A DNA stretch of 64,000 nt. Source: Vibrio sp. AND4 (GTDB taxonomy: Bacteria; Pseudomonadota; Gammaproteobacteria; Enterobacterales; Vibrionaceae). The position numbers and the translations under genes are program-made. Below the pieces are notes generated by a model. It saw nothing but the letters and a program-made list of their open reading frames with translations, was not told the DNA's origin and did not search any database. Below, piece after piece: positions 41,574 through 51,312 of the stretch (the first letter of the stretch is position 1; each line of letters opens with the position of its first letter). Location of the stretch: NCBI RefSeq assembly GCF_000171815.1, contig NZ_ABGR01000006.1, forward strand, positions 122,130-186,129, in the 5' to 3' direction.

Positions 41574-42561
41574 AAGTCGCTTTAACCTCTTTTATTCGCT
41601 TTAAAATTCGTTCTGCATCGCTGATTTCAAATTGAGCAGAAACGGGCAGATACCACCAATTGTCTTGCGCATAACTGTCGCATTTGACGGCATCCTTTTC
41701 TGTCATAATCACATTTGCTCCCTGTAGAGCCAATGCCTGTAATTCTTGCTGGTCAAAGTCTTGATGATCGGCAAAGCCTTTCGTCACTTTGATGTCCGCA
41801 TTCATTGCGGTAAGTGTATTAAAAAATCTTGGTGGATGCCCAATTCCTGCAAACGCAACAAGATCATGCAGTTCACGCACCTCAACTTGCTGCTTAGTCT
41901 TTAAATTTATCGCTTTAGCGGGCGATAACAACATGGGCATTTCATTTTGCAGCGCTTGACCACCATTGGTAATGATAAAGTCGACCTCAGCAAGACGCTC
42001 TACCCCTTCACGAAGTGGTCCAAGGGGAATTAGGCTTTCATTACCAAAGCGGCGATTACCATCAACGATAACAAACTCGATATCTCGCTCTAAGGCGTAA
42101 TGCTGCAGCCCATCGTCAGTAATGATGATGTCGACGCCCATTCCTATTAATGCTTTCACTGCATTGGCACGAACCGGATCCACTGCCACAGGCGCACCGG
42201 TACGGCGATGAATCAGTTTTGGCTCGTCACCACAGTGTTTCGCTGGCGTATTATCATTCAGAACGAGCGGATACTGCGGCGCTTTTGCACCATAGCCTCG
42301 AGACACGACACCAGGCTTAAAGCCAAGTTGTTGCAATTGTTCGACCAGCCATACCACAACTGGTGTTTTACCATTACCACCAGCGGTAATATTACCAACC
42401 ACAACAACAGGCACAGGCGCTCTGTACGCTTGTTTTTTCCCAGATTGATATTGCTGTCGCTTAGACCGACTAATCACGCCAAATAACAGGCTCAGTGGCC
42501 ACAATAATGGCCAAAGCAAGTATTTGAGGGGATGGTTTTCAAACCAGATCTTTTCAACCAC
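41554..42561 (-). CDS. lpxK: Tetraacyldisaccharide 4'-kinase
   Basis: Phosphorylates the lipid A precursor at the 4' position to give lipid IVA, at the inner membrane. The 335 residues have an N-terminal membrane anchor (about 14-30) and a P-loop [11 protein letters not shown] at 56-66; DDGLQHYAL follows near 140. It starts five bases after msbA, and its 3' end overlaps ycaR by 20 bases. Its partner MsbA flips the product. Confidence 0.98.
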   Translation of the reverse strand: MVEKIWFENHPLKYLLWPLLWPLSLLFGVISRSKRQQYQSGKKQAYRAPVPVVVVGNITAGGNGKTPVVVWLVEQLQQLGFKPGVVSRGYGAKAPQYPLVLNDNTPAKHCGDEPKLIHRRTGAPVAVDPVRANAVKALIGMGVDIIITDDGLQHYALERDIEFVIVDGNRRFGNESLIPLGPLREGVERLAEVDFIITNGGQALQNEMPMLLSPAKAINLKTKQQVEVRELHDLVAFAGIGHPPRFFNTLTAMNADIKVTKGFADHQDFDQQELQALALQGANVIMTEKDAVKCDSYAQDNWWYLPVSAQFEISDAERILKRIKEVKATYGSPSA

Positions 42562-42566
42562 GTTTG

Positions 42567-44315
42567 TTAAGCGCCAAACTGGATACGGTGAAGCTGAGCA
42601 TATGCACCATCTTTTGCAATTAAATCTGCGTGGCTACCGCGCTCAACAATTTCCCCTTCATCGACAACCAAAATTTCATCCGCATTCTCAATCGTAGATA
42701 AGCGGTGGGCAATGACTAATACCGTTCTGTCTTTTTGTAGCTCATCCAAAGCGGACTGGATTGCACGCTCTGATTCAGTATCTAGAGCAGATGTTGCCTC
42801 GTCAAGGATCAGGACTGGCGCATCACGCAGCAAGGCTCGAGCAATCGCGACACGTTGACGCTGACCGCCAGAAAGACTTGCACCATTCTCGCCAATCATT
42901 GCATCTAGCCCGTTATCCATTTTGCTGATGAACTCCATTGCATGAGCGAGACTAGCGGCACGTTCAATATCTTCACGTGAGTACTTGTCTTCTGTCGCGT
43001 AAGCAATATTGTTAGCAATCGTATCGTTGAACAGATGCACATTTTGCGAGACGAGAGCAAACTGCTCTCGTAAGTTTTTGAGCTCAAAATCACGGATATC
43101 GTGTCCATCGAGCGTTATTTCACCACTGTTCACATCGTAAAAACGGTTAAATAAGTTCGCTATCGTACTTTTACCTGAGCCTGAGCGCCCTACCAAAGCA
43201 ACGGTTTTACCTCTTGGGATATCAAAGCTGACATTATTCAATGCAGGCTTCTCTGTCCCTTCGTAGGTAAAGCTCACATTCTTTACTGAAACATCGCCAA
43301 GCACACGATCTACCGTGAACTTACCTTCGTTCTTCTCTGGTTCTAAGTCGACCAATGCAAACAAGGTCTGGCTCGCTGCCATACCTCGTTGAAACTGTGA
43401 TGTTACGTTTGTCAGTGCTTTAAGCGGACGCATCAAACCAAACATCGCAGAGAATACAACGGTAAAGGTACCCGGAGTTAACTGCTCTTTGATTGAATCA
43501 ATACTTGCTAAGTACAGCACCACAACAATGGCTATCGACGCGATCATTTGAATAATTGGGTTTGCTGCGGCTTGAGCTGTGACCAACTTCATGCTTTGTT
43601 GGCGCATTTGGTTACTGACTTTTTCAAAGCGCTTGCCTTCAATATCTTGACCACCGTAGCTCAATACGACTTTGTGACCTTTCAGCATTTGCTCTGCCGA
43701 GGCAGTTACATTGCCCATCATCGTCTGCATGTTTTTTGAGATCTTTCTGAATCGTTTGGAAACAACACTAATACCAAACGCGACGACAGGTGCAACGGCA
43801 AACAAAACCAGTGACAGTTGCCAGCTGTTATAGAACATCAAAACCAGCAAACCAATAATACTCGCGCCTTCACGCACTATGCTCACTAACGCTTGGCTGG
43901 TCGCCGCAGAAACTTGCTCAGAGTCGTAAGTAATACGAGAAAGTAGACTGCCTGTTTGTTCTTTATCAAAGTAAGAAACTGGCATATGCATAAAGTGATT
44001 AAACACCATGCGGCGAATTTTCATCACTACATTGCCGGATACCCAGCTCAAGCAGTAGGTGGAGACAAAACCACTCACACCACGAATAAACATCATGGCG
44101 AAAACAATTAATGGAAGCGTACGTAGGAAATCTGACTCAGCGCTACCAAAACCCTCATCAAGCAATGGTTTTAGTAAAGAGATCATATAAGTATCAGAGG
44201 CAGCATTAACAACCAATGCTACAACAGCAACGATTAGACCTGATTTATATAAGCGGATAAATTGCCATAGACGCTTAAACGTCTGCCAAGTTGTTTCATC
44301 AGTATTTATCGACAT
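42567..44315 (-). CDS. msbA: Lipid A export ATP-binding/permease protein MsbA
   Basis: Homodimeric ABC exporter that flips lipid A-core across the inner membrane. The 582 residues equal the E. coli length: a six-span transmembrane domain (about 1-320), then the nucleotide-binding domain with Walker [10 protein letters not shown] (about 377), [16 protein letters not shown], Walker [12 protein letters not shown] and the His switch in [10 protein letters not shown]. It lies between comEC (31-base gap) and lpxK (5-base gap). Confidence 0.98.
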   Translation of the reverse strand: MSINTDETTWQTFKRLWQFIRLYKSGLIVAVVALVVNAASDTYMISLLKPLLDEGFGSAESDFLRTLPLIVFAMMFIRGVSGFVSTYCLSWVSGNVVMKIRRMVFNHFMHMPVSYFDKEQTGSLLSRITYDSEQVSAATSQALVSIVREGASIIGLLVLMFYNSWQLSLVLFAVAPVVAFGISVVSKRFRKISKNMQTMMGNVTASAEQMLKGHKVVLSYGGQDIEGKRFEKVSNQMRQQSMKLVTAQAAANPIIQMIASIAIVVVLYLASIDSIKEQLTPGTFTVVFSAMFGLMRPLKALTNVTSQFQRGMAASQTLFALVDLEPEKNEGKFTVDRVLGDVSVKNVSFTYEGTEKPALNNVSFDIPRGKTVALVGRSGSGKSTIANLFNRFYDVNSGEITLDGHDIRDFELKNLREQFALVSQNVHLFNDTIANNIAYATEDKYSREDIERAASLAHAMEFISKMDNGLDAMIGENGASLSGGQRQRVAIARALLRDAPVLILDEATSALDTESERAIQSALDELQKDRTVLVIAHRLSTIENADEILVVDEGEIVERGSHADLIAKDGAYAQLHRIQFGA

Positions 44316-44346
44316 AGAAGTGCTTTATTTCCTTACATTAAGACTA

Positions 44347-46605
44347 TTATTCTACTCCCTTACGCAGCATCTGCCTATACCAAGGCTCAATTGTCTCACT
44401 ACGTTTCACTGCAAAGTACCAATTGTCTCGCTCAATAAACACCGATACCTGGCCATGATTTCCCGTATCCAGCCAATGGGCATTCACTTCCTGATACGCC
44501 GATAAGACATTTTCCGCAGGCATGCCCCATTGATTATTTTTTGCTAAAGAGGCTATCGCTAATGTTGGAGATACGACTTGAACCAATGCGGGATTCGAAG
44601 AACTCTTGCTGCCATGGTGGGGAACCAACATCACATCACTGACTAGCTTCTGCGGCTCACGCATGAGTATCCACTCGCTGACCGCTTCAATATCCCCCGT
44701 TAGTAACAGTTTAAAATCCGATCCTTTATCAACAACTCGAACAACACAGGAGTGGGGGTTATAAGCTCGTTGTACTTGGTTTGGAGGCCAAAGAACCTCA
44801 AAGTCTAATCCTTGCCAGAGCCAGCGTTCACCAGCAATACAAGATTGGTAATTTGAATAATTTTGGCTACTGAATTTCTGCGTTGGCGAAAAATGCTGCT
44901 CTATGTACTCTTTCCCCCCAGCATGGTCCGAATCAGCGTGACTAATAATGAATTTATCGATGAAATCAAAGCCTCTGCGGTGCAATATAGGTGCGATCAC
45001 TTGCTGCGCGATACTTCCTGACTGCCAAATTTTCCCAGTGTCATAAAGAGCCACCTTTCCTTGCTTCTCGATTAATACAGCAAGACCGTGTCCGACATCT
45101 AACACATCGACACGCCAAGCGCTGGTTCCACGTTCATAAAAAATGCTGACACCAGTGACGACCGAAATAATCGGAAACAATGCTCTTTTGCTCAAAAATC
45201 GCTTCAACAGCCCACAAAGAGCCAGTGCAGACATAGATAAAGTCAAAGGCAAACTTAAGGTATACCAACTCCCTACCGCAAACTGTAGCGACCATGTCAG
45301 TGGTAACAACACCCAATCAAGTAGTTGCCAAAGGGCCTCTGCCAGTTGAGAAATAATTGGGGTTGCAATCAACGCCAGGAATATCAGAGGGACGACCAAA
45401 AAGCCAAAAAAAGGAATGAAGATCAGATTGTAAGCGATGGAGACCAAACTCGTGCCTGAGAAAAACACACCACTTATCGGTATGATAAGAAAAGTAAGTA
45501 TTAACTGTATTTTTAGCAGATGGCTTAGCTTGGTTTGCCAGCTGCCACGTGGATGTTGAACCACATTCACGGCCAAAAGCACAGCAACGACGGATAAATA
45601 AGACAGCCAGAAACTCAGAGTGAATGAAGCAAAGGGCTCAATGAAAAGTTGTATTGAGACAGCAAGCAATAACACTTGCCAAGGTGACCAATAAACCCTG
45701 GCAGACTTGTGAACGAGATAAATAACACAAACTGAAAAAGCACGCGTTGTCGGCAAAGAAAAGTCTGCCAACCACGCATAAATTAACGCAGACAGTAACC
45801 CAATAACAAAAGGAAGGTATATGTACTTGGGTAAACATAGTCGAATAACAAAACCTAAGCTCATGCCAAACGCAAACGCCATACCAATGTGCAATCCAGA
45901 AATGGAGACCAAATGCAGCAATCCGCTGTCTCGTAAAGACTGCCAATCCGACTTGGTAAGCTGTGAGCGGTCACTAAAGGCCAACGCGCTAATTAAAGGA
46001 AAATGGTCAAGTTCAGAAATATAACCATGAACGGCTTGAATAATTTGCTGTCGAAATGTAGAACGGGTGCGGATACGCCAAGTGGCGTCGGCAGAGGCGA
46101 CGGCTCTTGCGACAATGCCCCTTCCGATCGCTTGCTTTTCTGCATCGTATCCCGCCTCATTCCTTAAACCCAAAATAGGTTTTATGGTCACCTGAGTAGT
46201 AAACTCACTGTTAACAGGCAGTGGGAAAGCGGTTATTAATCGGATTTTTGGTTTAAGAAACGGTAACAGATTTTGAGAATTGACCTGATTGATCTGCGCA
46301 ATGCCTTCATATCCATGACTTATTTTCCGAAAAGGGCTGTCAACTTTACCATTTATGGTAATATTCACCTCTGATTGAAATAGGGCTTGTCTTTGATGTT
46401 TCATCACATTGCCGTGGATAACGACAACCATACAGCCCCAAATTGCGCCTATGCTCAATAAGCCACGACGTAATTTGATAATTGTACCAGTGGTAATTAT
46501 GCCCAGCAGCAACCATCGCCAATCTGGCATCGTCGGCCACCACACAGACGAAATAACGCTCGCTACAAATAACGCCAAGGTCAAACTTTTTTCCAAGAGA
46601 GTCAT
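44347..46605 (-). CDS. comEC: DNA internalisation competence protein ComEC/Rec2
   Basis: Inner-membrane channel that carries one DNA strand into the cytoplasm during natural transformation. The 752 residues contain an N-terminal DUF4131/OB-like region after two membrane spans. The Competence domain follows, with SISGLHIGMAFAFGMSLG. A C-terminal metallo-beta-lactamase-fold domain carries HADSDH at 556-561, LLTGD and VPHHGSKSS near 661. Its ATG is eight bases from that of the divergent DUF2062 gene. Linkage to msbA-lpxK is typical of gammaproteobacteria. Confidence 0.95.
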   Translation of the reverse strand: MTLLEKSLTLALFVASVISSVWWPTMPDWRWLLLGIITTGTIIKLRRGLLSIGAIWGCMVVVIHGNVMKHQRQALFQSEVNITINGKVDSPFRKISHGYEGIAQINQVNSQNLLPFLKPKIRLITAFPLPVNSEFTTQVTIKPILGLRNEAGYDAEKQAIGRGIVARAVASADATWRIRTRSTFRQQIIQAVHGYISELDHFPLISALAFSDRSQLTKSDWQSLRDSGLLHLVSISGLHIGMAFAFGMSLGFVIRLCLPKYIYLPFVIGLLSALIYAWLADFSLPTTRAFSVCVIYLVHKSARVYWSPWQVLLLAVSIQLFIEPFASFTLSFWLSYLSVVAVLLAVNVVQHPRGSWQTKLSHLLKIQLILTFLIIPISGVFFSGTSLVSIAYNLIFIPFFGFLVVPLIFLALIATPIISQLAEALWQLLDWVLLPLTWSLQFAVGSWYTLSLPLTLSMSALALCGLLKRFLSKRALFPIISVVTGVSIFYERGTSAWRVDVLDVGHGLAVLIEKQGKVALYDTGKIWQSGSIAQQVIAPILHRRGFDFIDKFIISHADSDHAGGKEYIEQHFSPTQKFSSQNYSNYQSCIAGERWLWQGLDFEVLWPPNQVQRAYNPHSCVVRVVDKGSDFKLLLTGDIEAVSEWILMREPQKLVSDVMLVPHHGSKSSSNPALVQVVSPTLAIASLAKNNQWGMPAENVLSAYQEVNAHWLDTGNHGQVSVFIERDNWYFAVKRSETIEPWYRQMLRKGVE

Positions 46606-46613
46606 GTCGTCCT

Positions 46614-47123
46614 ATGCCTAGAAAGCTGATAAAACGCTTCATGCCAGATCATGAAATGATCAAACGCCAAAAAGCACTGAAGGTCTTCGGCAACGTTTTA
46701 TACAACCCAAACTTGTGGTGTTTAAATCGTCGCTCTGCGTCCGGTGCCTTCGCTGTTGGTCTGTTTATGGCGTTTGTTCCGCTCCCGAGCCAGATGATAA
46801 TGGCGGCAGGTCTAGCCGTTATGCTTGGAGTTAACTTACCTCTATCGATTGCTCTTGTCTGGGTCAGTAACCCAATCACCATGCCTGTGCTGTTCTACTT
46901 CGCTTACAAACTTGGCGCTCTAGTCATGCATATGCCGCCACAGCCGTTCCATTTTGAACTGTCGTGGGAATTCATTATGCAGCAAATGAACACCATTGGA
47001 CCTCCTTTCCTGCTCGGCTGCGCAATCTGTGGCGTGGTATCAGCCATCATCGGTTACTTTGGTATTCGCGGAATTTGGCGCTACTCAGTGGTAAGAAGCT
47101 GGCAAAAACGCAGAATAAGATAA
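46614..47123 (+). CDS. DUF2062 family membrane protein
   Basis: A 169-residue protein with a basic N-terminus (MPRKLIKRFMP) and two hydrophobic hairpins. The DUF2062 signature is present: LWCLNRRSASGAFAVGLFMA, FVPLPSQMIMAAGLAV and LPLSIALVWVSNPITMP. The function is unknown. Its ATG is eight bases from the comEC ATG on the other strand, so each promoter must lie within or next to the opposite gene's 5' end. Confidence 0.85.
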   Translation: MPRKLIKRFMPDHEMIKRQKALKVFGNVLYNPNLWCLNRRSASGAFAVGLFMAFVPLPSQMIMAAGLAVMLGVNLPLSIALVWVSNPITMPVLFYFAYKLGALVMHMPPQPFHFELSWEFIMQQMNTIGPPFLLGCAICGVVSAIIGYFGIRGIWRYSVVRSWQKRRIR

Positions 47124-47260
47124 ACGCTTATTCTTCAGTTAGCAGCTTGTAGAATATCGAATGGAAAGCAGTTAACGTTCGACGTGCAAGTTGATGTAAC
47201 TCAAGTATGAGGGCTAATGAGCCACAGCAGAGATAGTTTGATACCGATCGCTAAGAATGA

Positions 47261-47287
47261 AAAAGGACCGAGATTCGGTCCTTTTTT
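47261..47287. terminator. Bidirectional terminator between the DUF2062 gene and lolE
   Basis: AAAAGGACCGA (47261-47271) / TCGGTCCTTTT (47275-47285), three-base loop, T-run on the plus strand and TTTTTCATTC on the minus strand. It lies about 40 bases beyond lolE. Confidence 0.88.
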
Positions 47288-47325
47288 GTGTCTTTTATTT
47301 ACAGCAGTTCACTAAACTTTGCTGA

Positions 47326-48570
47326 TTACTTAGAACTCAATACCGTAGCAGGGTTAAGTTTTGCGGCGCGAGATGCTGGGTACCAAGTCGCCAGCAAACT
47401 CAGAACGATTGCCGTCATTGAAACCATAGCAACATCAGGCCAATGCAATTGCGATGGTAAGAAATCGACAAAGTAGATATCACCAGAGAGAAACTGGTGA
47501 CCAATTAACGCTTCTAATACCTTGATGATCGGCGTGAGGTTGAGGGCAACTAAAACACCAACGACACTGCCAACAAGGCTGCCAAACACGCCTGAAAACA
47601 CACCTTGCCAGATAAAAATACGCTTAATCAAACCATCTTTTGCACCCATAGTACGTAAGATGGCGATCTCGGCTGCGCGATCTTTCACTGCCATCATCAA
47701 TGTCGATACTATGTTAAAACAAGCTACGCCGATAACCAACACCATCACCAAGTACATGATAGTGCGCACAAGCTGAATATCGCGATACAAGAAGCCAAAC
47801 TGTTGCTGCCAGCTTTTCAAGTAAACATAAACGTCAATCCGGCTCCCCACTTCACGCACTATGGAGGGCGCGTTCAGTACATCATCGGTCTTAAGCGAAA
47901 TACCGGTCACACCATCCCCCAAGCGCGCATAGGCTTGAGCATCTTTTAATGGCACCAAGGCCAATGAGTGATCGATTTGCCCATTCAGTGTGAGGAATCC
48001 AGAGACCTTCACGCGAACTCGTTTTGGTGCTTGAACCTTGTTGGTGCCTCCGGTCTGCGGAATCATCAAAGTAATGTAATCACCGATTTCCACTTTGAGC
48101 TCTTTCGCAACACCACGACCTAAAATCACTTGCTGCTGACCAGCGTTAAAGCTGTGCCATGCCTCTGGAGCAATGAACTCAGACATACTCGACACCGCTT
48201 GTTCAAAAGCAGGATCCACACCACGAACTTCAATCGCTTTAAGCTTACTGCCCTTCTCTGCTAGCCCAGTAAATCGAACGTAAGGTGCCGCAGCGACAAC
48301 GTGTTCGTGACTTAAGGCTTGATTCATGGTTTTGGTATAGTTGTGCAGTGGACCATTCACCCCCTCCAACTCGCCGTGGGGAATTACCGACAGCACGCGC
48401 GATTGCAACTCACGTTCAAAACCGTTCATGGCAGATAGACCAATAATGATCACCGCAACACCAACAGCAATACCAATAGTCGAAGAAAGAGAAATGAACG
48501 ACACCATCTTGTTACGCTTTTTTGCACGACTAAAGCGACCACCGATCATCAATGCTAAAGATGAAAACAA
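47326..48570 (-). CDS. lolE: Lipoprotein-releasing ABC transporter permease LolE
   Basis: Inner-membrane subunit of LolCDE, which extracts outer-membrane lipoproteins and hands them to LolA. The 414 residues have one N-terminal span (VSFISLSSTIGIAVGVAVIIIG region), a large periplasmic domain and three C-terminal spans (MacB-like). The ending SRAAKLNPATVLSSK is typical. It starts two bases after lolD. Assignment as LolE rather than LolC rests on order and sequence. Confidence 0.94.
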   Translation of the reverse strand: MFSSLALMIGGRFSRAKKRNKMVSFISLSSTIGIAVGVAVIIIGLSAMNGFERELQSRVLSVIPHGELEGVNGPLHNYTKTMNQALSHEHVVAAAPYVRFTGLAEKGSKLKAIEVRGVDPAFEQAVSSMSEFIAPEAWHSFNAGQQQVILGRGVAKELKVEIGDYITLMIPQTGGTNKVQAPKRVRVKVSGFLTLNGQIDHSLALVPLKDAQAYARLGDGVTGISLKTDDVLNAPSIVREVGSRIDVYVYLKSWQQQFGFLYRDIQLVRTIMYLVMVLVIGVACFNIVSTLMMAVKDRAAEIAILRTMGAKDGLIKRIFIWQGVFSGVFGSLVGSVVGVLVALNLTPIIKVLEALIGHQFLSGDIYFVDFLPSQLHWPDVAMVSMTAIVLSLLATWYPASRAAKLNPATVLSSK

Positions 48571-48572
48571 AA

Positions 48573-49280
48573 TTAGCCCTCCGCAACCAGAGTTTGAGTG
48601 GTAAAACTGTCTACCAGCAAACCATCTTGCATATGCATTTGACGATCCATTTTCGCTGCTAACTCGTTATCGTGCGTCACCACCAAAAAAGCAATGTTTG
48701 ACTCTTGGTTTAGCTCACGCATCAAATCATAAATCGCTAGTGCCGTCTTGTGATCTAGGTTACCTGTTGGCTCATCAGCCAGAACCAAATCCGGCTTATT
48801 AACCAAAGCACGGGCGATAGCCACACGCTGGCGTTCACCGCCGGACAACTCTGAAGGGCGATGGTCCATACGGTGTCCTAAGCCAACCTTCTCAAGCAGA
48901 GCTTTTGCTTTTTCTTTCGCATCCGCTGCTTTTGCACCACCAATCAATAGTGGCATCGCAACGTTTTCTACCGCAGTAAAATCAGCCAGCAAGTGGTGGA
49001 ACTGATAAACAAAACCAAGATGTTTGTTGCGCAGTGCCGCTTGCTTGTTTGAGCTTAGCGCTGACAAATTCTGCCCTAGAAAATCCACCTCTCCTTGCGA
49101 GGCATCATCCAACGCACCAAGGATGTGAAGCAAGGTACTTTTACCTGAACCAGAAGAACCGACAATAGAAACCAGTTCACCTTTGTCAATCTCGAAGCTC
49201 ACGCCTTTCAACACTTCCGTATCTAGCGAGCCCTCTCGGTAGACTTTACGAATATCACGACATTCTAATAGCTTATTCAT
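48573..49280 (-). CDS. lolD: Lipoprotein-releasing ABC transporter ATPase LolD
   Basis: The 235-residue ATPase of LolCDE: Walker [10 protein letters not shown] at 41-49, Q-loop [16 protein letters not shown] (the LolD version), signature LSGGERQR, Walker [13 protein letters not shown], and the switch His in VVTHD. It overlaps the end of lolC by eight bases and precedes lolE by two, giving a compact lolCDE operon. Confidence 0.97.
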   Translation of the reverse strand: MNKLLECRDIRKVYREGSLDTEVLKGVSFEIDKGELVSIVGSSGSGKSTLLHILGALDDASQGEVDFLGQNLSALSSNKQAALRNKHLGFVYQFHHLLADFTAVENVAMPLLIGGAKAADAKEKAKALLEKVGLGHRMDHRPSELSGGERQRVAIARALVNKPDLVLADEPTGNLDHKTALAIYDLMRELNQESNIAFLVVTHDNELAAKMDRQMHMQDGLLVDSFTTQTLVAEG

Positions 49281-50484
49281 AGCGAAGTGCCTCAGCAGGT
49301 TTAACAGAAGATGCTCGGTAAGAAGGGTAAACCGTTGCGGCTAGGCTTAGAGCAATCGCCAGCACTACCACTAATAAAATTTGGAATGAGTCAATCACGA
49401 TGGGCAAGTGGCCTCCGAAGCTAAACAGGGCAACGCCTGCGGCTTCCAGAATGGCATTAAGGTTGAGCGATAAAGCAACGCCGGCAACACCACCAACAAT
49501 CGCACCAATCACACCACTGCTCGCCCCCTGTACCATGAAAATCGCCATCACCTGAGATTGCTTCATGCCTTGGGTTTTGAGAATCGCGACTTCTGATTGC
49601 TTCTCCATGACCACCATAATCAACGCAGAAATGATGTTAAATGCCGCCACGCCGACAATCAGACCAAGCATTAAGCCCATCATGTTCTTCTCCATTTTCA
49701 CCGCTTGGAAAAGTTCACCACGCTGCTCGCGCCAGTCACTCCATTGCCAACCTTCCGGCAATGGTTTGTCTGCAAACTCCGTCACCGTAAATGGGTCAGC
49801 AAAGAACACACGCCAACCGGATACTGTCTCTTTTGGTAAACGCATCAGCTTTGAGGCATCGGTCATATTGACAATCATAAGCTGGCCATCCACATCTGAG
49901 CCAGTGTTAAAGATACCCGCCACTGTGAAGTTACGCTGGCTAGGAATTCGTCCTAGCGGCGTAAATTGCGTCGCATTGGTGACCATCAAGCGGACTTTGT
50001 CGCCCATCGACACTTTAAGCGCACGCGCCAAGCTGTGACCAAGAAAAACGTTATACTCACCGGCTTGAAGCGAAGATAAACGGCCCGCGATCAAATGATT
50101 AGAAATAGGATCGCCAAGTTTAGGCTCGATACCAATCAAGTAACCTGCTGTGAGCTGTGCTGAACTTTGAATCACCGCTTCACCACGAACGATCGGTTCT
50201 GGTTTCGCGATAGTCGACATGTTTGCAATGAATGGAGGCACAGCCCCGCCGTTGACAGGCGTTTTACCATCGTGCTGAGAAACGACAGCATGAGGAAGCA
50301 CACCTAAAATGCGCTCTTTAAGCTGGCTTTCAAAACCATTCATCACAGAAAGAACAGTTACCAGCGCCATCACACCAATTGTGATACCTGCGGTCGACAT
50401 GTAAGAAACGAATCGACTGAACCTATCCCCGGAGCGTCCCCGAAGATACCTCAAGCCAACAAACAAAGAGATAGGATGATACAT
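49273..50484 (-). CDS. lolC: Lipoprotein-releasing ABC transporter permease LolC
   Basis: A 403-residue partner of LolE with the same one-plus-three span layout and a periplasmic domain. The start at 50484 gives [20 protein letters not shown], as in other vibrios; a TTG at 50493 adds three residues and is not favoured. Its periplasmic domain includes the loop thought to bind LolA. First gene of lolCDE. Confidence 0.94.
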   Translation of the reverse strand: MYHPISLFVGLRYLRGRSGDRFSRFVSYMSTAGITIGVMALVTVLSVMNGFESQLKERILGVLPHAVVSQHDGKTPVNGGAVPPFIANMSTIAKPEPIVRGEAVIQSSAQLTAGYLIGIEPKLGDPISNHLIAGRLSSLQAGEYNVFLGHSLARALKVSMGDKVRLMVTNATQFTPLGRIPSQRNFTVAGIFNTGSDVDGQLMIVNMTDASKLMRLPKETVSGWRVFFADPFTVTEFADKPLPEGWQWSDWREQRGELFQAVKMEKNMMGLMLGLIVGVAAFNIISALIMVVMEKQSEVAILKTQGMKQSQVMAIFMVQGASSGVIGAIVGGVAGVALSLNLNAILEAAGVALFSFGGHLPIVIDSFQILLVVVLAIALSLAATVYPSYRASSVKPAEALRYE

Positions 50485-50737
50485 ATAGGACAAACCAACT
50501 GGTTTTCTAATAATGGAGCCAATACATACTGGGTATCTTACCTTACTCTCACGATGAAGAAGACAAGATAATCGCTTAATTTGTCAAGGACATGCAATAA
50601 GTCCCCATTTAGTGCAAAAAGTTAAGCCACAAAAACAGGTAAACTTGATAACTTACCCTGATTAGCGATAATCAGTCTCCTATCCTCCTCATTCTTCAAT
50701 GAAATGAGAGTGCTCGTTGGCAGAAAAGGACCAAACT

Positions 50738-51307
50738 ATGACAGAGCAAGAGTACTTCAGCGTACACCACAATCTGACGATCAACGTCGAAACGTTAGGG
50801 ACGGACTTTGTTCTGCCAGATGAGACCACTTTCGTCACTGAGATTCCAGCACCATTTATTGTCGCAAGTGAATTTAGCCACTTAGATATGTTATCGGAAA
50901 ACACAAGATTAGAACTGCAAAATAAAGAGCTGAAACACGTCATTAGCCTACTGGATACCCAAAACTCTAAACTCAACTTGCTTCTGAGCTTTATGCTCTC
51001 TCAGCAAGATGAGGCTGCGCTGCGCTTTCAAACCACGCAATTTGGTGCAAGCCAACTGAGCTATCGCAACGATTCTGCCGTAGAAAAGGGCCAATTGGCT
51101 CGTGTGAAGCTCTTCTTAGATCACCCTGCCGCAGCGATTTACTGCTACGCTCAGGTAATAGGATGTGAACATACAGAGCAAGGTTATATTGTCACTCTCA
51201 AGTACAAACTGCTTCGAGAAGCTGACCAGGATTTATTGATTAAAGCCGCGCTATACCAACAACAAAAACTACTCCGCCAGCGCTCGCTAGAGCGAGATAA
51301 CAAATAA
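50738..51307 (+). CDS. PilZ-like domain protein (PlzB-like)
   Basis: A 189-residue protein placed, like VC1885 (PlzB) of V. cholerae, immediately upstream of mfd. A central helix (DMLSENTRLELQNKELKHVI, coiled-coil-like) precedes a C-terminal beta-rich domain (GQLARVKLFLDHPAAAIYCY). The c-di-GMP signature of PilZ domains (RxxxR and D/NxSxxG) is not cleanly present, so the ligand may have been lost. AAGGA precedes the ATG at 50738; a TTG at 50717 would add seven residues. It precedes mfd by five bases. Confidence 0.65.
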   Translation: MTEQEYFSVHHNLTINVETLGTDFVLPDETTFVTEIPAPFIVASEFSHLDMLSENTRLELQNKELKHVISLLDTQNSKLNLLLSFMLSQQDEAALRFQTTQFGASQLSYRNDSAVEKGQLARVKLFLDHPAAAIYCYAQVIGCEHTEQGYIVTLKYKLLREADQDLLIKAALYQQQKLLRQRSLERDNK

Positions 51308-51312
51308 TTACC

